Positions 56,350-64,000 of a stretch of DNA of 64,000 nucleotides are shown in pieces. The position numbers and the translations under genes were made by a program. Numbering within the stretch: the first letter of the stretch is position 1; every line of letters starts with the position of its first letter. The notes below the pieces were generated by a model that searched no databases, was not told where the DNA came from, and was given only the letters and a program-made list of their open reading frames with translations. Origin of the DNA: an uncultured Poribacteria bacterium (GTDB taxonomy: Bacteria; Poribacteria; WGA-4E; WGA-3G); NCBI GenBank assembly GCA_951812525.1, contig OX638316.1:4644506-4708505 (forward strand), in the 5' to 3' direction.

Positions 56350-56452
56350 AAAATTGTGATCTCCAACTCTTGAACCCCGGAGGGGTGACATCTGTAACAC
56401 TTTCCACTTTATATTTCAGAATATTTTCCGCACTTTTTTATCATCCAACCCG

Positions 56453-56477
56453 GTAGGCACGGTTTCCCAACCGTGCC
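56453..56477 (+). repeat. REP-like hairpin inside element D
   Basis: GTAGG lead, stem GGCACGGTT/AACCGTGCC with loop TCCC. Confidence 0.75.
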
Positions 56478-56670
56478 GGGCTGACAAAAGAGAACGTTAA
56501 ACCCAATAATTTCTTAAAACTCAATGACCCTAAAATGCGCCGTTGTGTGACTTGCGGAAATATGGCAGTTGTGTTAAGATGTTAAACAGAGTACATATTA
56601 TGTTACATGCAGTGTAAAAACGCACATCATAGAATGACTGGCAGCAAATGCACAAGCAGATTAACTTTAA

Positions 56671-58647
<1,977 letters not shown>

Positions 58648-58676
58648 TCGAATGAGCATGAGCCACCTCTGCAACG

Positions 58677-58794
58677 GTAGGTGCGGTTTCCCAACCGCTC
58701 ACATCTGATGGAACTAAAGATACTGAAGCAACGGTAGGTGCGGTTTCCCAACCGCACCGGACCGTCGATAATCGGGGTTAGAAACCCCTCCCAC
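58677..58794. repeat. Three REP-like hairpins after thiC
   Basis: Forward copies at 58677-58698 (right arm truncated at AACCGC) and 58734-58758 (stem GTGCGGTT/AACCGCAC), and a reverse copy at 58773-58794 (GGGGTT/AACCCC, lead GTGGG). The two forward copies flank the duplicated thiC fragment. Confidence 0.7.
58699..58730 (+). repeat. Duplicated 32-bp fragment of the thiC 3' end
   Basis: Bases 58607-58638 of thiC (starting TCACATCTGATGGAACTAAA) recur exactly at 58699-58730, outside the gene, between two REP-like hairpins. Too short to encode anything. Confidence 0.9.
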
Positions 58795-58852
58795 AAGTCC
58801 AGGCTTCTATAAGCTCAGAATTGAGAGATCACTTGAAAGGCAAATCCTAAGT

Positions 58853-59932
58853 ATGAAAATTGGAATTATTGGCTGTGGAACAATTAGCCGTGCCTATTTT
58901 GAGGGGGCACGAAAAACTAACATCTTAGAAATCAAAGCCTGTGCTGACCTTCGAATGGAAGCGGCGCAGGCACAAGCCGAAAAATATAACTCCCATGCAT
59001 GCACGGTCGATGAATTGCTCGCAGACGATGAGATTGAACTGATTGTCAACTTAACCATTCCGAGAGCACACGTTGAAGTCGGTTTGCAAGCCCTAGAAGC
59101 AGGGAAACACGTCTACAGTGAAAAACCGCTCGGTGTAGATATTGAAAGCGGAAAACAACTCATCGCTACCGCAGCTGAAAAAGGACTCCGCGTCGGATCC
59201 GCACCCGACACATTCCTCGGCGCGGGCATCCAGACATCACGACAAGCATTGGACGCTGGAAAAATAGGCAGACCCATCGCCGGCACGGCGTTTATGTGCG
59301 GTCACGGACACGAAAGTTGGCATCCGAACCCCGCCTTCTATTACGACATCGGTGGCGGTCCAATGTTGGACATGGGACCTTATTATGTGACGGCTCTTGT
59401 GAATATCCTCGGTCCTGTTAAGCGTGTTGCTGCGATTACCACGATGACGTTTGAAGAGCGTGTTGCAACGAGTGAAGCGGTGCGCGGCTTACGTATCCCG
59501 GTCAAAACCACAACTCACCTCACCGGCACAATCGAATTTCAGAACGGCGCAATTATTACAATGATTATGAGCTTCGATATGTGGCGACACTCTCTCCCCT
59601 GTATCGAAATTTACGGTGAAACCGGCTCAATGACTGTCCCTGATCCAAACGGATTTGGCGGTCCTGTAAACGTATGCCCAGCCGGTGGTGATTGGGAAGA
59701 AGAGGATATCCCTTTCCCGAACAACGCTCGGATGATTGGCGTGATTGATATGGTATCGGCAATTGAGTCGGGACGGATGCATCGGGCGAACGGTGCGTTG
59801 GCGTATCACGTACTTGAGGTTATGCTTGCTTTTGATAAATCCTCTGAAACCGGTGAACACGTTGTCATCGAAAGCACAACGGAGCGTCCAGAACCTGTAC
59901 CGGTCGGTTTGAAGGAGTGGGAGATAGATTAA
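58853..59932 (+). CDS. Gfo/Idh/MocA family oxidoreductase, tandem copy 1
   Basis: 359 residues. KIGIIGCGTISRAYFEGA is the nucleotide loop, EKPLGVDIESG has the EKP hallmark, and GGPMLDMGPYYVTALVNILG is the family's central block. The C-terminus ends in PVGLKEWEID. Substrate not evident. The next gene, 11 bp on, is a close paralog. Confidence 0.93.
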   Translation: MKIGIIGCGTISRAYFEGARKTNILEIKACADLRMEAAQAQAEKYNSHACTVDELLADDEIELIVNLTIPRAHVEVGLQALEAGKHVYSEKPLGVDIESGKQLIATAAEKGLRVGSAPDTFLGAGIQTSRQALDAGKIGRPIAGTAFMCGHGHESWHPNPAFYYDIGGGPMLDMGPYYVTALVNILGPVKRVAAITTMTFEERVATSEAVRGLRIPVKTTTHLTGTIEFQNGAIITMIMSFDMWRHSLPCIEIYGETGSMTVPDPNGFGGPVNVCPAGGDWEEEDIPFPNNARMIGVIDMVSAIESGRMHRANGALAYHVLEVMLAFDKSSETGEHVVIESTTERPEPVPVGLKEWEID

Positions 59933-59942
59933 AGGATAGAAT

Positions 59943-61028
59943 ATGAAAATTGGAATTATTGGCTGTGGAGTAATCAGTGGTGCTTATTTTGAAGGGGCAC
60001 GAAAAACTGACATCTTAGAAATCAAAGCCTGTGCTGATCTCCGAATGGAAGCGGCGCAGGCACAAGCCGAGAAATACAACTGCCAAGCGTGCACCGCCGA
60101 CCAGTTACTCGCAGATGACGAGATTGAACTTGTAGTGAACCTGACTATTCCAAGAGCACACGTGGATGTCGGTCTCCAAGTCTTGGAATCAGGCAAACAC
60201 GTTTATAGCGAAAAACCGCTCGGCGTGGACACCGAAAGTGGCAGACGACTGATTGAAACTGCTGCTGAAAAAGGGCTACGTGTTGGATCGGCACCCGATA
60301 CTTTCCTCGGTGCAGGCATCCAAACCTCACGGCAAGCATTGGACGCAGGGAAAATCGGTAGACCCATCGCAGGTAGCGCGTTTATGTGTGGGCATGGACC
60401 CGAAGGTTGGCATCCGAACCCTGCTTTCTTTTACGACATCGGCGGCGGCCCGATGTTGGATATGGGACCTTACTATGTGACTGCACTTGTGAATATCCTC
60501 GGTCCTGTCAAGCGAGTAGCAGCGATTACGACGAAGGGGTTTGAAGAACGCATTGCAACGAGTGAAGCCTTAGACGGTTTACGGATTCCTGTCGGAATTA
60601 CGACACACCTTACCGGTACCCTTGAATTTCAGAACGGCGCAATTATTACAATGATTATGAGTTTCGATATGTGGCGGCACAGTCTCCCTTGTATTGAAAT
60701 TTATGGTGAAACGGGTTCACTGCAGGTGCCGGATCCAAACGGATTCGGAGGTCCTGTAAACATAAGTTCGGCAGGCAGTAATTGGGAGTGGGAAGAGGAA
60801 GAACTCGCTTTCCCGAACAACGCTCGGATGATTGGTGTAATTGATATGGTGTCGGCTATCGGTTCGGGACGGGAGCATCGTGCGAACGGCGCGTTGGCAT
60901 ATCACGTGCTCGAGGTGATGCTCGCTTTTGATAAGTCTTCTGAATCCGGTGAACATGTTGAGATAGAGAGTACGACGGAACGTCCAGAACCTGTGCCGGT
61001 CGGTTTGAGGGAGTGGGAAATAGATTAG
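59943..61028 (+). CDS. Gfo/Idh/MocA family oxidoreductase, tandem copy 2
   Basis: 361 residues, similar to copy 1 along its length (same starts KIGIIGCG and same ends PVGL.EWEID), with two extra residues in an acidic loop (WEWEEEELAFP versus WEEEDIPFP). AAAGGAT lies before the ATG, and the short gap indicates co-transcription. The pair probably arose by tandem duplication and has since diverged in the substrate-facing segment around residues 205-225. Confidence 0.93.
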   Translation: MKIGIIGCGVISGAYFEGARKTDILEIKACADLRMEAAQAQAEKYNCQACTADQLLADDEIELVVNLTIPRAHVDVGLQVLESGKHVYSEKPLGVDTESGRRLIETAAEKGLRVGSAPDTFLGAGIQTSRQALDAGKIGRPIAGSAFMCGHGPEGWHPNPAFFYDIGGGPMLDMGPYYVTALVNILGPVKRVAAITTKGFEERIATSEALDGLRIPVGITTHLTGTLEFQNGAIITMIMSFDMWRHSLPCIEIYGETGSLQVPDPNGFGGPVNISSAGSNWEWEEEELAFPNNARMIGVIDMVSAIGSGREHRANGALAYHVLEVMLAFDKSSESGEHVEIESTTERPEPVPVGLREWEID

Positions 61029-61127
61029 TTGTAGGTGGTGAGTTATAGGTTATGGGTTGTGGGTGCTGTCTGAATCGCCGATAACACGGATCTTACTTAC
61101 CTCCCAATCCAAGTTGCTCTTTTGTAC

Positions 61128-61242
61128 CACAATCTGTTAGATTGTGACCCAGCTGAAGCGAAGGTGATTGCGGACAAAGAACTTTCTTTTGTACCACAAT
61201 CTGTTAGATTGTGTCTGAGACGGCGCAAAATAACAGTTTGCG
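61128..61242. repeat. Three CTGTTAG-family hairpins
   Basis: CACAATCTGTTAGATTGTG at 61128-61146 and 61195-61213, each preceded by TTTGTAC, and an inverted, altered copy at 61224-61242 whose minus strand reads CGCAAACTGTTATTTTGCG. They lie between the oxidoreductase pair and the DUF6785-type gene. Confidence 0.75.
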
Positions 61243-61263
61243 GTACAGGTCCCTCTATAGATT

Positions 61264-63156
61264 TTACAAATTAATTGTAATATAGGTCTCGACCCGGAAA
61301 AGAATTGCGACTGTACCCCAGAAGGTTGTCACGACGAACTCGCCTAACACGAGACCGAGAAAGAACGGTGCTGCCTTTCGGAAACCACCGATCCCACCGT
61401 GCTTTGTAATAATCCACTTCAGGATGAAACTGACCAGCAGCGAAAACCAGAAGAAATTCATTGTGAAGGTGCTGGTAACAGCATAGCCTGCTTGATGGAA
61501 GGGCATCCACATCCATCTCGCCCGTAAAAATGCCAAGAGAATAGCAACAACCGTTCCAATACTGACCGCACTTAACACTGCTGTGTCAGGACCGGCGGGC
61601 TGTACGAGCCTTCTCCCAAGCCGACTGAAGGTTTCTCTGCCTGCCCATGCCGTGTAGACTCCGTCCTGATACGAGACGTGTAGATATGCCCAGATTGTGG
61701 CGAGGATGCTGACACCGATGCCGATAATCACCGCCTTGGCGAAGGTCTTGTTTTCGATGTCGGCACGCTCGGCTATTTTCAAGCCTTCAAGATGGTGCGG
61801 CATTAGTAGACAATCGTAAGCACGATTGAAAAAGTAGAGATACGCCAACCCGGTTAGGTTACTCGCGCCGAGCCTCTTTGCCCCGAATACCGAATACATC
61901 ATCCTGTCGGGACCGGCGTAGTGCTGGTCGTGTACGGGTGAACCCAGTTCGGCGCGCATCCGTGTAATCCCTGTTGCCAAGCCGAAGAATAATCCAAAAA
62001 AAGTAGCGATCACCCACAGCGACATCCCCATCTTATAGCAGAATCCAATCAGGAAGGCAGCACTCACTATCAACCATATCACTGCCGCTCGATATGAGAT
62101 CGGTTCGTCTTGATCTGCAAGTGTCGAACGCATACCGAATAACCTTCGGAAAATTTGGCTCAGGTATCGGCGTGCACTCCAGACTGCAATCAGACCGATA
62201 CCGAGATATGCGCCGAAAGATTGCTCCTCGGCGTACGGGAACGGTGCCGACAAACCGACCGAACTGCCTATGACCCGAAGTGCCTGCCAATACAGGTAAA
62301 AAAACCAACAGGAAAACGACAACTCCAGCGGCATGAAAAAGGCGAGTCCGACTGCGAATGGATAAATACCGACCGGAAACCATGTAATGGCGTTCCACGG
62401 ACGGACAGTAAAGAAATCGGCGATGTCGTAGGCGCGGATGCCGCTGAGGCGCGGCACTTGTGGGAATAGGTAATTAACCCCGTTGAGAAGATCAATGGCA
62501 GCTGCGACCCCGAACCCGATCCACATCGCCTTGCTTCGGAAAAACCCGCTCCTCGGGTTTGCCATAGCGAGCGGCAATTGGATGAGTGGGTAGCTTAACT
62601 TCTCATTCTCTGTCCACTGTCTTCGGAAGATAAAGTTGATACTCAGCATCACCGAAAACAGCGCAGCGAGAAAGAGTCCCCACCACAACAGCGGCCTTCC
62701 CCACGCTTCAAGGTGTGGGTAGAACGTGGAACCGCCATCAAAGAAGTTTGCCAACCCGCGTTTATCGGTAACGGATGTCCACGACGGGATATAGTGCCAA
62801 AATAGGGACTGCCAATCGTTCTCTGGGGTTGCGTAGGCGAAGGCGTAACTGATAATTGGGAGGAGAATCTGGACGCACATGTGTCCGCCGATAGCCGTGG
62901 AGAGACACAACATCACATAGATCGTCAGGAGTTCACCGGCGGAAAGCGAGAATTGCGGCGAGTATTTTTTGGCGAAGCGGTTTATGATAGTCAGGACGAA
63001 CAGGAGCGTGATGGTGTTATAGAGCAAGGAGATCATCGACATGTGCGCGATGTCCCAACGTAGCCCCATCATCTGCCATACAGCGTTAGCTGGAATCAGG
63101 AGCAGCCCGATGCAAACTGCTTTTAAACTAAGGGGTGAGAATTGGCGTTGACGCAA
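61264..63156 (-). CDS. Large polytopic membrane protein, DUF6785/DUF6784 type (paralog)
   Basis: 630 residues, about a dozen membrane segments, colinear with the protein at 42322-44232: RRQWTENEKLSYPLIQLP, FFTVRPWNAITWFPVGIYPF, RMRAELGSPVHD and FNRAYDCLLMPHHLEGLKIAERA. The likely start is TTG (63154-63156), with no clear binding site; starting at a later Met would remove the first helix. Converges with the Gfo/Idh/MocA pair. Function unknown; transport is a guess. Confidence 0.83.
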   Translation of the reverse strand: MRQRQFSPLSLKAVCIGLLLIPANAVWQMMGLRWDIAHMSMISLLYNTITLLFVLTIINRFAKKYSPQFSLSAGELLTIYVMLCLSTAIGGHMCVQILLPIISYAFAYATPENDWQSLFWHYIPSWTSVTDKRGLANFFDGGSTFYPHLEAWGRPLLWWGLFLAALFSVMLSINFIFRRQWTENEKLSYPLIQLPLAMANPRSGFFRSKAMWIGFGVAAAIDLLNGVNYLFPQVPRLSGIRAYDIADFFTVRPWNAITWFPVGIYPFAVGLAFFMPLELSFSCWFFYLYWQALRVIGSSVGLSAPFPYAEEQSFGAYLGIGLIAVWSARRYLSQIFRRLFGMRSTLADQDEPISYRAAVIWLIVSAAFLIGFCYKMGMSLWVIATFFGLFFGLATGITRMRAELGSPVHDQHYAGPDRMMYSVFGAKRLGASNLTGLAYLYFFNRAYDCLLMPHHLEGLKIAERADIENKTFAKAVIIGIGVSILATIWAYLHVSYQDGVYTAWAGRETFSRLGRRLVQPAGPDTAVLSAVSIGTVVAILLAFLRARWMWMPFHQAGYAVTSTFTMNFFWFSLLVSFILKWIITKHGGIGGFRKAAPFFLGLVLGEFVVTTFWGTVAILFRVETYITINL

Positions 63157-63204
63157 AGTAGTTTGTGACAGCGTGAATGCTCATTAGTGGCATTCACACT
63201 GTTT

Positions 63205-63254
63205 AAGAGGGATTTCCGAATCCCGACGTATGCTCGCAGATGCCTAATGTATAC
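63205..63254 (+). repeat. REP-like hairpin with tail, decayed lead
   Basis: Stem GGGATT/AATCCC followed by the same ~25-bp tail as at 35662-35713, but the GTAG lead is changed to TTAAG. Confidence 0.6.
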
Positions 63255-63328
63255 CTGAATATTTTTCCCCTATTTTACCCATCCAAACAGACAACAACTT
63301 CGGTTAAAGGATAAAAAAATAACGAAAC

Positions 63329-64000
63329 CTAACGCCTGTACGTCCCACTGCTTTTCAGATACCTATAAAGATCACTATCGGTTGTTAGAATAAGCTTCGT
63401 ACGCTCACCCGTCGTTTGTCTATAGGTCTCTAAGGTTTGGATAAACGCGTAAAACTCCGGGTCTTGACCGTGTGCTTCGGCATAGATTTGGATCGCCTGC
63501 GCGTCTGCATCGCCTTTAATCTGCTCGGCTGCCTTATACGCCTCAGATTGGATCCGCTCTAACTCCTTCTGTTTTTGTCCCATGATGTCCGCAGCTTCAC
63601 CCGCACCTTCAGATTTGTACTTTTCCGAAATGCGTTGCCGTTCTGAAATCATTTGGTCAAACACCTTTTTACGGACCTCGTCTACATAATTGATGCGTTT
63701 TATCTGAACATCAACGAGTTCAATACCGTATTGCGGAACTGTCTCCTGTACTTTCTCAAGCATCATGCGTGTAATACGTTCCCTGCCAATCTGAATCTCT
63801 TCCAACGGCTCGCCGGCTTGTCCCTCCTCATCCTCAAGGGCTTCCAAATCAAGATCTAAGACGCGATTTGAATCCCGCACAACTTCAATCAACAGTTGGG
63901 CTGTCACTAAATCCCGCGCCGCCGAATCAATAATGTCATCCAAACGCGACTGGGCAAACTGTTCTGTTCCCAAGGCTTGATAAAATTTGAGAGCGTCTTT
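63329..64000 (-). CDS. hflC: Protease regulator HflC (SPFH/prohibitin domain), N-terminus cut by window edge
   Basis: 224 residues remain; the frame is open to the right edge. GIELVDVQIKRINYVDEVRKKVFDQMISERQRISEKYKSEGAGEAADIMGQ (part of the SPFH domain and the following helix) and DPEFYAFIQTLETYRQ match HflC. The missing N-terminus would carry the membrane anchor. HflC with HflK forms a cage around the FtsH protease. A short acidic insertion (about residues 50-65) is unusual. Confidence 0.9.
   Translation of the reverse strand, partial: KDALKFYQALGTEQFAQSRLDDIIDSAARDLVTAQLLIEVVRDSNRVLDLDLEALEDEEGQAGEPLEEIQIGRERITRMMLEKVQETVPQYGIELVDVQIKRINYVDEVRKKVFDQMISERQRISEKYKSEGAGEAADIMGQKQKELERIQSEAYKAAEQIKGDADAQAIQIYAEAHGQDPEFYAFIQTLETYRQTTGERTKLILTTDSDLYRYLKSSGTYRR

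Larger units (their letters stand above)
55761..56531. mobile_element. Inverted-repeat element D (771 bp) carrying a tandem array
   Basis: Left end AGGGCATTCAGTTTT; right end AAAACTCAATGACCCT. The first 160 bp resemble element A plus an extra CACACGCGCATTC hairpin, then comes the six-copy 71-bp array (55924-56349), a single ACCCCGGAGGGGT hairpin, and a GTAGG REP-like hairpin. No ORF. It occupies most of the 1.1-kb gap between glcB and thiC. Confidence 0.75.

Overview
The window is a gene-dense bacterial chromosome segment of moderate G+C. It has strong AGGAGG-type ribosome binding sites and frequent TTG starts. A didermic envelope is indicated by an MlaD/F/E lipid-transport operon, a TonB-dependent receptor, several lipoproteins and HflC. 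The mix of core genes with sulfatase-like, phytanoyl-CoA-dioxygenase-like, ThuA, Gfo/Idh/MocA and DUF6785-type membrane proteins resembles Candidatus Poribacteria or a related PVC/planctomycete-like lineage. That assignment is inference from gene content, not from a marker gene.

Layout. 1-6.7 kb: a partial malate/lactate-dehydrogenase-like gene, a 931-residue protein of unknown function, an orphan MT-A70 DNA methyltransferase, nuoI and guaB. 7-18.8 kb: an oxidoreductase, tsaC, tsaD and dprA, two discoidin-like lipoproteins, cysS-ispF-ispD, a PIN/TRAM protein and radA. 18.9-25.4 kb: the block rpsF-ssb-rpsR-rplI-dnaB-mlaE-mlaF-mlaD, all on the minus strand behind a near-consensus promoter. 25.7-32 kb: two paralogous methyltransferases, a LivK-like lipoprotein and a TonB-dependent receptor. 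32-42 kb: a basic 440-aa protein coupled to an unlisted basic 37-aa protein, a nitroreductase and a PfkB kinase with overlapping stop and start, a LeuB-type dehydrogenase, ychF, and tyrA-cmk-plsC. 42-64 kb: more accessory genes (two large DUF6785-type membrane proteins, a TPR protein, a sulfatase-like hydrolase, a PhyH protein, ThuA, an amidohydrolase, tandem Gfo/Idh/MocA genes) mixed with pyrF, argH, glcB, thiC and a partial hflC.

The most unusual content is between the genes. At least four superposed families of small repeats occupy the intergenic spaces: (i) elements with AGGGTCATTCAGTTTT terminal inverted repeats, 140 to 771 bp long, with mosaic interiors; (ii) REP-like hairpins preceded by GTAG, about a dozen copies with covarying stems; (iii) a CTGTTAG-loop hairpin family whose arms covary; (iv) a hairpin plus TATGTCTAT module, found twice before the TPR gene and amplified as a six-copy, exactly 71-bp tandem array inside the largest element of family (i). 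No CRISPR array, tRNA, rRNA or intact transposase was seen.
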